DNA from: Closterium sp. NIES-65
Lineage: Eukaryota > Streptophyta > Zygnematophyceae > Desmidiales > Closteriaceae
Length of the DNA: 64,000 nt
Direction: 5' to 3'
Assembly (NCBI GenBank): GCA_948144175.1
Contig: CANXME010002456.1
Span: forward strand, 124,001-188,000
Part shown: positions 20,801-33,170 of the stretch, one piece after another
How positions within the stretch are numbered: position 1 is the first letter of the stretch
Layout of the letters: every line of letters starts with the position of its first letter
The notes under the pieces: generated by a model
Told to the model about the DNA's origin: nothing
The model's input: the letters and a program-made list of their open reading frames with translations, nothing else
Databases searched by the model: none
Made by a program: the position numbers and the translations under genes

Positions 20801-23260
20801 TTGTTCTTGAAAATTTGCACACGCTAGGCCCTTGTTTTTGAAATTTTGCACATGCTAGGCCCTTGTTCTTGAACTTTTGCACATGCTTGGCCCTTCTTCT
20901 TGAAATTTTGCACCCTTGTTCTTGCAATTTGGCACACGCTAGGCCCTTGTTCTTGCAATTTTGCACTTGCTAGGCCCTTGTTCTTGCAATTTTACACACG
21001 CTAAGCCCTTGTTCTTCCAATTCTGCACTCGCTAGGCCCTTGTTCTTGAAATGTTGCACAGGCTAGGCCCTTGTTCTTGCAATTTTGCACATGCTAGGCA
21101 CTTGTTCTTCTAATTTTGCACTCGCTAGGCACTTGTTCTTGCAATTTTGCACTCGCTAGGCCCTTGTTCTTGCAATTTTGCTCCCGCTAGGCCCTTGTTC
21201 TTGAAATTTTGCACACGCTAGGCCCTTGTTCTTGAAATTTTGCACACGCTAGGCCCTTGTTCTTCCAATTTTGCACTCGCTAGGCCCTTGTTCTTGAAAT
21301 GTTGCACACGAAAGGCCCTTGTTATTGCAATTTTGCACACGATAGGCACTTGTTCTTCCAATTTTGCACTCGCTAGGCCCTTGTTCTTGCAATTTTGCAC
21401 TCGCTAGGCCCTTGTTCTTGAAATTTTGCACACGCTAGGCCCTTGTTTCTTGCATTTTTGCACACGCTAGGCCCTTGTTCTTCGAATTTTGCACACGCTA
21501 GGCCCTTCTTCTTGCAATCTTGCACCCGCTAGGCCCTTGTTCTTGAAATTTTGCACATGCCTTGCCCTTGTTCTTGAAATTTTGCACACGCTAGGCCCTT
21601 GTTCTTGCAATTTTGCACACGCTAGGCCCTTGTTCTTCCAATTTTGCACTCGCTAGGCCCTTGTTCTTGAAATTTTGCACACGCTAGGCCCTTGTTCTTG
21701 CAATTGTGTACACGTTAGGCCCTTGTTCTTGCAATTTTGCACACACTAGGCTCTTGTTCTTGCAAATTTGCACACGCTAGGCCCTTGTTCTTCCACTTTT
21801 GCACACGCTAGGCCCTTCTTGTTGAAAATTTGCACTCGCTAGGCCCATGTTCTTGAAACTTTGCACACGCTAGGCCCTTGTTCTTGCTATTTTGCACACG
21901 CTAGGCCTTGTTCTTGCAATTTTGCACTCGCTAGGCCCTTGTTCTTGAAAATTTGCACACGCTAGGCCCTTGTTCTTGAAATTTTGCACATGCTAGGCCC
22001 TTGTTCTTGAAATTTTGCACATGCTTGGCTCTTATTCTTGAAATTTTGCACCCTTGTTCTTGCAATTTTGCACACGCTAGGCCATTGTTCTTGCAATTTT
22101 GCACACGCTAGGCCCTTGTTCTTCCAATTTTGCACTCGCTAGGCCCTTGTTCTTGCAATTTTGCACACGCTAGGCCCTTGTTCTTGAAATTTTGCACATG
22201 CTAGGCCCTTGTTCTTGAAATTTTGCACATGCTTGGCCCTTGTTCTTTAAATTTTGCACATGCTTGGCTCTTGTTCTTATAATTTTGCACCCTTGTTCTT
22301 GCAATTTTGCACACGCTAGGCCCTTGTTCTTGCAATTTTGCACACGCTAGGCACTTGTTCTTCCAATTTTGCACTCGCTAGGCCCTTGTTCTTGCAATTT
22401 TGCACTTGCTAGGCCCTTGTTCTTGAAATTTTGCACACGCTAGGCCCTTGTTCTTCCAATTTTGCACACGCTAGGCCCTTCTTGCAATTTTGCACCCGCT
22501 AGGCCCTTATTATTGAAAGTTTGCACATGCCTTGCCCTTGTTCTTGAAATTTTGCACACGCTAGGCACTTGTTCTTGCAATTTTGCACACGCTAGGCCCT
22601 TGTTCTTGCAATTTTGCACACGCTAGGCCCTTGTTCTTCCAATTTTGCACATGCTAGGCCCTTGTTATTGAAATTTTGCACACGCTAGGCCCTTGTTCTT
22701 GCAATTTTGTACACGCTAGGCCCTTGTTCTTGCTATTTTGCACACACTAGGCCCTTGTTCTTGAAATTTTGCACACGCTAGGCCCTTGTTCTTCCATTTT
22801 TGCACACGCTAGGCCCTTGTTGTTGAAATTTTGCACTCGCTAGGCCCTTGTTCTTGAAATTTTGCATACGCTAGGCCCTTGTTCTGGCTATTTTGCACAA
22901 GCTAGGCCCTTGTTCTTGCAATTTTGCACTCGCTAGGCCCTTGTTCTTGAAAATTTGCACACGCTAGGCCCTTGTTCTTGAAATTTTGCACATGCTAGGC
23001 CCTTGTTCTTGAAATTTTGCACATGCTTGGCCCTTCTTCTTGAAATTTTGCACCCTTGTTCTTGCAGATTTGCACACGCTAGGCCCTTGTTCTTGCAATT
23101 TCGCACTTGCTAGGCCCTTGTTCTTGCAATTTTACACACGCTAAGCCCTTGTTCTTCCAATTCTGCACTCGCTAGGCCCTTGTTCTTGAAATGTTGCACA
23201 GGCTAGGCCCTTGTTCTTGCAATTTTGCACATGCTAGGCACTTGTTCTTCTAATTTTGCA
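14850..23260. repeat. Higher-order repeats of about 2.05-2.17 kb in the 31-bp array
   Basis: The TTATTG marker recurs at 14154, 16328, 18378, 20521 and 22665, at intervals of 2174, 2050, 2143 and 2144 bp. A second independent marker, a unit ending GCACACGAAAGGCCC, recurs near 14937, 17111, 19161 and 21308. Each long repeat contains the 0.83-kb type block plus a further segment of more than 1 kb, so the larger repeat seems to have been built from the smaller one. The differences of 93-124 bp between intervals are close to three or four units. Confidence 0.8.
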
Positions 23261-26200
23261 CTCGCTAGGCACTTGTTCTTGCAATTTTGCACTCACTAGG
23301 CCCTTGATCTTGAAATTGTGCACTCGCTAGGCGCTTGTTCTTGCAATTTTGCACTCGCCAGGCCCTTGTTCTTGAAATTGTGCACACGCTAGGCCCTTGT
23401 TCTTCCAATTTTGCACTCGTTAGGCCCTTGTTCTTGCAATTTTGCACTCGCTAGGCCCTTTTTCTTGAACTTTTGCACACGCTAGGCCCTTGTTCTTGCA
23501 ATTTTGCACACGCTAGGCCCTTGTTCTTGCAATTTTGCACTAGCTAGGCCCTTGTTCTTGCAATTTTGCATTCGCTAGGCCCTTGTTCGTGAAATTTTGC
23601 ACACGCTAGGCCCTTGTTCTTGAAATTTTGTACACGCTAGGCCCTTGTTCTTGCTATTTTGCACACGCTAGGCCCTTGTCCTTCCAATTTTGCACATGCT
23701 TGGCCCTTGTTCTTGAAATTTTGCACGTGCTTGGCCCTTGTTCTTGCAATTTTGCACACGCTAGGCCGTTGTTGTTGCAATTTTGCACTCGCTAGGCCCT
23801 TGTTCTTGCAATTTTGCACACGCTAGGCCCTTGTTCTTCCAATTTTGCACACACTAGGCCCTTGTTCTTGATATTTTGCACACGCTAGGCCCTTGTTCTT
23901 GCAATTTTGCACACGCTAGGCCCTTGTTCTTGCTATTTTGCACGTGCTAGGCCCTTGTTCTTTCAGTTTTGCACACGCTAGGCCATTGTTCTTGAAATGT
24001 TGCACTCACTAAGTCCTTGTTCTTGAAATTTTGCACACGCTAGGCCCTTGTTCTTGCACTTTTGCACACGCTAGGCACTTGTTCTTCCAATTTGCTCTCG
24101 CTAGGCCCTTGTTCTTGAAAGTTTGCACACGCTAGGCCCTTGTTTTTGCAATTTTGCACACGCTAGGCTCCTGTTCTTGCAATTTTGCACTCACTAGGCC
24201 CTTCTTCTTGCAATTTTGCACACGCTAGGCCCTTGTTCTTGCAATTTTGCACACGCTAGGCCCTTGTTCTTTAAATTTTGCACTCGCTAGGCCCTTGTTC
24301 TTGAAATTTGCACACGCTAGGCCTGGGTTCTTCCTATTTTGCACATGCCAGTCCCTTGTTCTTCCTGTTTTGCACACGCTAGGCTCTTGTTCTTGAAATT
24401 TTGCACTCGCTAGGCCCTTGTTCTTGAAATTTTCCACTCGCTAGGCCCTTGTTCTTGGACTTTTGCACACGCTAGGCACTTGTTCTTGCAATTTTGCACC
24501 CGCTAGGCCCTTGTTCTTGCTATTTTGCACACGCTAGGCCCTTGTTCTTCCAATTTTGCACACGCTAGGCCCTTGTTCTTGCTATTTTGCACACGCTAGG
24601 CCCTTGTTCTTGCAATTTTGCACATGACAGGCCCTTCTTCTTGAAAGTTTGCACACGCTAGGCCCTTGTTCTTCCAATTTTGCACACGCTAGGCCCTTGT
24701 TCTTGCTATTTTGCACACGCTAGGCCCTTGTTCTTGCAATTTTGCACATGACAGGCCCTTCTTCTTGAAATTTTGCACACGCTAGGCGCTTGTTCTTGCA
24801 ATTTTGCACACGCTAGGCCCCTGTTCTTCCAATTTTGCACTCGCTAGGCCCTTGTTCTTGCAATTTTGTACACGCTAGGTCCTTGTTCTTGCTATTTTGC
24901 ACACGCTAGGCCCTTGTTCTTGCTATTTTGCACACGCTAGGCCCTTGTTCTTGAAATTGTGCACATGCTAGGCCCTTGTTCTTGCTATTTTGCACACGCT
25001 AGGCCCTTGTTCTTCCAATTTTGCACATGTTAGGCCGTTGTTCTTGCAATTTTGCACACGCTAGGCCCTTGTTCTTGCAATTTTGCACATGCTAGGCCCT
25101 TGTTCTTGAAATTTTGCACATGCTAGGCCCTTGTTCTTGAAATTTTGCACATGCTTGGCCCTTGTTCTTGAAATTTTGCACATGCTTGGCCCTTGTTCTT
25201 GAAATTTTGCACCCTTGTTCTTGCAATTTTGCACACGCTAGGCCCTTGTTCTTCCAATTTTGCACTCGCTAGGCCCTTGTTCTTGCAATTTTGCACTCGC
25301 TAAGCCCTTGTTCTTGAAATTTTGCACACGCTAGGCCCTTGTTCTTGCAATTTTGCACATGCTAGGCCCTTGTTCTTGAAATTTTGCACATGCTTGGCCC
25401 TTGTTCTTGAAATTTTGCACCCTTGTTCTTGCAATTTTGCACACGCTAGGCCATTGTTCTTGCAATTTTGCACACGCTAGGCCCTTGTTCTTCCAATTTT
25501 GCACTCGCTAGGCTCTTGTTCTTGCAATTTTGCACACGCTAGGCCCTTGTTCTTGAAATTTTGCACATGCTAGGCCCTTGTTTTTTAAATTTTGCACATG
25601 CTTGGCCCTTGTTCTTATAATTTTGCACCCTTGTTCTTGCAATTTTGCACATGCTAGGCCCTTGTTCTTGCAATTTTGCACACGCTAGGCACTTGTTCTT
25701 CCAATTTTGCACTCGCTAGGCCCTTGTTCTTGCAATTTTGCACTTGCTAGGCCCTTGTTCTTGAAATTTTGCACACGCTAGGCCCTTGTTCTTCCAATTT
25801 TGCACACGCTAGGCCCTTCTTCTTGCAATTTTGCACCCGCTAGGCCCTTATTATTGAAAGTTTGCACATGCCTTGCCCTTGTTCTTGAAATTTTGCACAC
25901 GCTAGGCACTTGTTCTTGCAATTTTGCACACGCTAGGCCCTTGTTCTTGCAATTTTGCACACGCTAGGCCCTTGTTCTTCCAATTTTGCACACGCTAGGC
26001 CCTTGTTCTTGCAATTTTGTACACGCTAGGCCCTTGTTCTTGCTATTTTGCACACACTAGGCCCTTGTTCTTGAAATTTTGCACACGCTAGGCCCTTGTT
26101 CTTCCATTTTTGCACACGCTAGGCCCTTGTTGTTGAAATTTTGCACTCGCTAGGCCCTTGTTCTTGAAATTTTGCACACGCTAGGCCCTTGTTCTGGCTA

Positions 26201-29200
26201 TTTTGCACAAGCTAGGCCCTTGTTCTTGCAATTTTGCACTCGCTAGGCCCTTGTTCTTGAAAATTTGCACACGCTAGGCCCTTGTTCTTGAAATTTTGCA
26301 CATGCTAGGCCCTTGTTCTTGAAATTTTGCACATGCTTGGCCCTTGTTCTTGAAATTTTGCACATGCTTGGCCCTTGTTCTTGAAATTTTGCACCCTTGT
26401 TCTTGCAATTTTGCACACGCTAGGCCCTTGTTCTTCCAATTTTGCACATGCTAGGCCCTTGTTCTTGAAATTTTGCACATGCTTGGCCCTTGTTCTTTAA
26501 ATTTTGCACATGCTTGGCCCTTGTTCTTATAATTTTGCACCCTTGTTCTTGCAATTTTGCACACGCTAGGCCCTTGTTCTTGCAATTTTGCACACGCTAG
26601 GCACTTGTTCTTCCAATTTTGCACTCGCTAGGCCCTCGTTCTTGCAATTTTGCACTTGCTAGGCCCTTGTTCTTGAAATTTTGCACACGCTAGGCCCTTG
26701 TTCTTCCAATTTTGCACACGCTAGGCCCTTCTTCTTGCAATTTTGCACCCACTAGGCCCTTATTATTGAAAGTTTGCACATGCCTTGCCCTTGTTCTTGA
26801 AATTTTGCACACGCTAGGCACTTGTTCTTGCAATTTTGCACACGCTAGGCCCTTGTTCTTGCAATTTTGCACACGCTAGGCCCTTGTTCTTCCAATTTTG
26901 CACTCGCTAGGCCCTTGTTATTGAAATTTTGCACACGCTAGGCCCTTGTTCTTGCAATTTTGTACACGCTAGGCCCTTGTTCTTGCTATTTTGCACACAC
27001 TAGGCCCTTGTTCTTGAAATTTTGCACACGCTAGGCCCTTGTTCTTCCATTTTTGCACACGCTAGGCCCTTGTTGTTGAAATTTTGCACTCGCTAGGCCC
27101 TTGTTCTTGAAATTTTGCATACGCTAGGCCCTTGTTCTGGCTATTTTGCACAAGCTAGGCCCTTGTTCTTGCAATTTTGCACTCGCTAGGCCCTTGTTCT
27201 TGAAAATTTGCACACGCTAGGCCCTTGTTCTTGAAATTTTGCACATGCTAGGCCCTTGTTCTTGAAATTTTGCACATGCTTGGCCCTTCTTCTTGAAATT
27301 TTGCACCCTTGTTCTTGCAAATTTGCACACGCTAGGCCCTTGTTCTTGCAATTTCGCACTTGCTAGGCCCTTGTTCTTGCAATTTTACACACGCTAAGCC
27401 CTTGTTCTTCCAATTCTGCACTCGCTAGGCCCTTGTTCTTGAAATGTTGCACAGGCTAGGCCCTTGTTCTTGCAATTTTGCACATGCTAGGCACTTGTTC
27501 TTCTAATTTTGCACTCGCTAGGCACTTGTTCTTGCAATTTTGCACTCACTAGGCCCTTGATCTTGAAATTGTGCACTCGCTAGGCGCTTGTTCTTGCAAT
27601 TTTGCACTCGTTAGGCCCTTGTTCTTGAAATTGTGCACACGCTAGGCCCTTGTTCTTGCAATTTTGCACACGCTAGGCCCTTGATCTTGCAATTTTGCAC
27701 ACGCTAGGCACTTGTTCTTCCAATTTTGCACTCGCTAGGCCCTTGTTCTTGCAATTTTGCACTCGCTAGGCCCTTTTTCTTGAACTTTTGCACACGCTAG
27801 GCCCTTGTTCTTGCAATTTTGCACACGCTAGGCCCTTGTTCTTGCAATTTTGCACTAGCTAGGCCCTTGTTCTTGCAATTTTGCATTCGCTAGACCCTTG
27901 TTCGTGAAATTTTGCACACGCTAGGCCCTTGTTCTTGAAATTTTGCACACGCTAGGCCCTTGTTCTTGCTATTTTGCACACGCTAGGCCCTTGTCCTTCC
28001 AATTTTGCACATGCTTGGCCCTTGTTCTTGAAATTTTGCACGTGCTTGGCCCTTGTTCTTGCAATTTTGCACACGCTAGGCCGTTGTTGTTGCAATTTTG
28101 CACTCGCTAGGCCCTTGTTCTTGCAATTTTGCACACGCTAGGCCCTTGTTCTTCCAATTTTGCACACACTAGGCCCTTGTTCTTGATATTTTGCACACGC
28201 TAGGCTCTTGTTCTTGCAATTTTGCACACGCTAGGCCCTTGTTCTTGCTATTTTGCACGTGCTAGGCCCTTGTTCTTTCAGTTTTGCACACGCTAGGCCA
28301 TTGTTCTTGAAATGTTGCACTCGCTAAGTCCTTGTTCTTGAAATTTTGCACAAGCTAGGCCCTTGTTCTTGCACTTTTGCACACGCTAGGCACTTGTTCT
28401 TCCAATTTGCTCTCGCTAGGCCCTTGTTCTTGAAAGTTTGCACACGCTAGGCCCTTGTTTTTGCAATTTTGCACACGCTAGGCTCCTGTTCTTGCAATTT
28501 TGCACTCACTAGGCCCTTGTTCTTGCAATTTTGCACACGCTAGGCCCTTGTTCTTGCAATTTTGCACACGCTAGGCCCTTGTTCTTTAAATTTTGCACTC
28601 GCTAGGCCCTTGTTCTTGAAATTTGCACACGCTAGGCCTGGGTTCTTGCTATTTTGCACATGCCAGGCCCTTGTTCTTCCAGTTTTGCACACGCTAGGCT
28701 CTTGTTCTTGAAATTTTGCACTCGCTAGGCCCTTGTTCTTGAAATTTTCCACTCGCTAGGCCCTTGTTCTTGGACTTTTGCACACGCTAGGCACTTGTTC
28801 TTGCAATTTTGCACCCGCTAGGCCCTTGTTCTTGAAATTTTGCACACGCTAGGCCCTTGTTCTTCCAATTTTGCACACGCTAGGCCCTTGTTCTTGCTAT
28901 TTTGCACACGCTAGGCCCTTGTTCTTGCAATTTTGCACATGACAGGCCCTTGTTCTTGAAATTTTGCACACGCTAGGCGCTTGTTCTTGCAATTTTGCAC
29001 ACGCTAGGCCCCTGTTCTTCCAATTTTGCACTCGCTAGGCCCTTGTTCTTGCAATTTTGTACACGCTAGGTCCTTGTTCTTGCTATTTTGCACACGCTAG
29101 GCCCTTGTTCTTGCTATTTTGCACACGCTAGGCCCTTGTTCTTGAAATTGTGCACATGCTAGGCCCCTGTTCTTGAAATTTTGCACATGCTAGGCCCTTG

Positions 29201-32200
29201 TTCTTGAAATTTTGCACATACATGGCCCTTGTTCTTGAAATTTTGCACATGCTTGGCCCTTGTTCTTGAAATTTTGCACCCTTGTTCTTGCAATTTTGCA
29301 CACGCTAGGCCCTTGTTCTTCCAATTTTGCACTCGCTAGGCCCTTGTTCTTGCAATTTTGCACTCGCTAAGCCCTTGTTCTTGAAATTTTGCACACGCTA
29401 GGCCCTTGTTCTTGCAATTTTGCACATGCTAGGCCCTTGTTCTTGAAATTTTGCACATGCTTGGCCCTTGTTCTTGAAATTTTGCACCCTTGTTCTTGCA
29501 ATTTTGCACACGCTAGGCCATTGTTCTTGCAATTTTGCACACGTTAGGCCCTTGTTCTTCCAATTTTGCACTCGCTAGGCTCTTGTTCTTGCAATTTTGC
29601 ACACGCTAGGCCCTTGTTCTTGAAATTTTGCACATGCTAGGCCCTTGTTCTTGAAATTTTGCACATGCTTGGCCCTTGTTTTTTAAATTTTGCACATGCT
29701 TGGCCCTTGTTCTTATAATTTTGCACCCTTGTTCTTGAAATTTTGCACACGCTAGGCCCTTGTTCTTGCAATTTTGCACACGCTAGGCACTTGTTCTTCC
29801 AATTTTGCACTCGCTAGGCCCTTGTTCTTGCAATTTTGCACTTGCTAGGCCCTTGTTCTTGAAATTTTGCACACGCTAGGCCCTTGTTCTTCCAATTTTG
29901 CACACGCTAGGCCCTTCTTCTTGCAATTTTGCACCCGCTAGGCCCTTATTATTGAAAGTTTGCACATGCCTTGCCCTTGTTCTTGAAATTTTGCACACGC
30001 TAGGCACTTGTTCTTGCAATTTTGCACACGCTAGGCCCTTGTTCTTGCAATTTTGCACACGCTAGGCCCTTGTTCTTCCAATTTTGCACTCGCTAGGCCC
30101 TTGTTATTGAAATTTTGCACACGCTAGGCCCTTGTTCTTGCAATTTTGTACACGCTAGGCCCTTGTTCTTGCTATTTTGCACACACTAGGCCCTTGTTCT
30201 TGAAATTTTGCACACGCTAGGCCCTTGTTCTTCCATTTTTGCACACGCTAGGCCCTTGTTGTTGAAATTTTGCACTCGCTAGGCCCTTGTTCTTGAAATT
30301 TTGCACACGCTAGGCCCTTGTTCTGGCTATTTTGCACAAGCTAGGCCCTTGTTCTTGCAATTTTGCACTCGCTAGGCCCTTGTTCTTGAAAATTTGCACA
30401 CGCTAGGCCCTTGTTCTTGAAATTTTGCACATGCTAGGCCCTTGTTCTTGAAATTTTGCACATGCTTGGCCCTTCTTCTTGAAATTTCGCACCCTTGTTC
30501 TTGCAAATTTGCACACGCTAGGCCCTTGTTCTTGCAATTTCGCACTTGCTAGGCCCTTGTTCTTGCAATTTTACACACGCTAAGCCCTTGTTCTTCCAAT
30601 TCTGCACTCGCTAGGCCCTTGTTCTTGAAATGTTGCACAGGCTAGGTTCTTGCAATTTTGCACATGCTAGGCACTTGTTCTTCTAATTTTGCACTCGCTA
30701 GGCACTTGTTCTTGCAATTTTGCACTCACTAGGCCCTTGATCTTGAAATTGTGCACTCGCTAGGCGCTTGTTCTTGCAATTTTGCACTCGCCAGGCCCTT
30801 GTTCTTGAAATTGTGCACACGCTAGGCCCTTGTTCTTGCAATTTTGCACACGCTAGGCCCTTGTTCTTGCAATTTTGCACACGCTAGGCACTTGTTCTTC
30901 CAATTTTGCACTCGCTAGGCCCTTGGTCTTGCAATTTTGCACTCGCTAGGCCCTTTTTCTTGAACTTTTGCACACGCTAGGCCCTTGTACTTGCAATTTT
31001 GCACACGCTAGGCCCTTGTTCTTGCAATTTTGCACTAGCTAGGCCCTTGTTCTTGCAATTTTGCATTCGCTAGGCCCTTGTTCGTGAAATTTTGCACACG
31101 CTAGGCCCTTGTTCTTGAAATTTTGCACACGCTAGGCCCTTGTTCTTGCTATTTTGCACACGCTAGGCCCTTGTCCTTCCAATTTTGCACATGCTTGGCC
31201 CTTGTTCTTGAAATTTTGCACGTGCTTGGCCCTTGTTCTTGCAATTTTGCACACGCTAGGCCGTTGTTGTTGCAATTTTGCACTCGCTAGGCCCATGTTC
31301 TTGCAATTTTGCACACGCTAGGCCCTTGTTCTTCCAATTTTGCACACACTAGGCCCTTGTTCTTGATATTTTGCACATGCTAGGCCCTTGTTCTTGCAAT
31401 TTTGCACACGCTAGGCCCTTGTTCTTGCTATTTTGCACACGCTAGGCCCTTGTTCTTTAAATTTTGCACGTGCTAGGCCCTTGTTCTTTCAGTTTTGCAC
31501 ACGCTAGGCCATTGTTCTTGAAATGTTGCACTCGCTAAGTCCTTGTTCTTGAAATTTTGCACACGCTAGGCCCTTGTTCTTGCACTTTTGCACACGCTAG
31601 GCACTTGTTCTTCCAATTTGCTCTCGCTAGGCCCTTGTTCTTGAAAGTTTGCACACGCTAGGCCCTTGTTTTTGCAATTTTGCATACGCTAGGCTCCTGT
31701 TCTTGCAATTTTGCACTCACTAGGCCCTTGTTCTTGCAATTTTGCACACGCTAGGCCCTTGTTCTTTAAATTTTGCACTCGCTAGGCCCTTGTTCTTGAA
31801 ATTTGCACACGCTAGGCCTGGGTTCTTGCTATTTTGCACATGCCAGGCCCTTGTTCTTCCAGTTTTGCACACGCTAGGCTCTTGTTCTTGAAATTTTGCA
31901 CTCGCTAGGCCCTTGTTCTTGAAATTTTCCACTCGCTAGGCCCTTGTTCTTGGACTTTTGCACACGCTAGGCACTTGTTCTTGCAATTTTGCACCCGCTA
32001 GGCCCTTTTTCTTGAAATTGTGCACACGCTAGGCCCTTGTTCTTCTAATTTTGCACACGCTAGGCCCTTGTTCTTGCTATTTTGCACACGCTAGGCCCTT
32101 GTTCTTGCAATTTTGCACATGACAGGCCCTTGTTCTTGAAATTTTGCACACGCTAGGCGCTTGTTCTTGCAATTTTGCACACGCTAGGCCCCTGTTCTTC

Positions 32201-33170
32201 CAATTTTGCACTCGCTAGGCCCTTGTTCTTGCAATTTTGTACACGCTAGGTCCTTGTTCTTGCTATTTTGCACACGCTAGGCCCTTGTTCTTGCTATTTT
32301 GCACACGCTAGGCCCTTGTTCTTGAAATTGTGCACATGCTAGGCCCTTGTTCTTGCTATTTTGCACACGCTAGGCCCTTGTTCTTCCAATTTTGCACATG
32401 TTAGGCCGTTGTTCTTGCAATTTTGCACACGCTAGGCCCTTGTTCTTCCAATTTTGCAATCGCTAGGCCCTTGTTCTTGCAATTTTGCACATGCTAGGCC
32501 CTTGTTCTTGAAATTTTGCACATGCTAGGCCCTTGTTCTTGAAATTTTGCACATGTTTGGCCCTTGTTCTTGAAATTTTGCACATGCTTGGCCCTTGTTC
32601 TTGAAATTTTGCACCCTTGTTCTTGCAATTTTGCACACGCTAGGCCCTTGTTCTTCCAATTTGCACTCGCTAGGCCCTTCTTCTTGCAATTTTGCACACA
32701 CTAGGCCCTTGTTCTTGATATTTTGCACATGCTAGGCCCTTGTTCTTGAAATTTTGCACATGCTTGGCCCTTGTTCTTGAAATTTTGCACATGCTTGGCC
32801 CTTGTTCTTGAAATTTTGCACCCTTGTTCTTGCAATTTTGCACACGCTAGGCCCTTGTTCTTGCAATTTTGCACACGCTAGGCACTTGTTCTTCCAATTT
32901 TGCACTCGCTAGGCCCTTGTTCTTGCAATTTTGCACTTGTTAGGCCCTTGTTCTTGAAAGTTTGCACACGCTAGGCCCTTGTTCTTCCAATTTTGCACAC
33001 GCTAGGCCCTTCTTCTTGCAATTTTGCACCCGCTAGGCCCTTATTCTTGAAATTTTGCACATGCCTTGCCCTTGTTCTTGAAATTTTGCACACGCTAGGC
33101 ACTTGTTCTTGCAATTTTGCACACGCTAGGCCCTTGTTCTTCCAATTTTGCACTCGCTAGGCCCTTGTTA
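23260..33170. repeat. Higher-order repeats of about 3.2-4.3 kb in the 31-bp array
   Basis: An unusual unit pair containing GCCTGGGTTCTT and GCACATGCCAG recurs near 24321, 28636 and 31816, spaced 4315 and 3180 bp. A CACGTGCTTGGCCC variant shows the same spacing. The second interval is shorter because a segment of about 1.1 kb present in the first repeat is missing. The TTATTG marker agrees, at 26918, 30104 and 33168 (3186 and 3064 bp). Confidence 0.75.
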
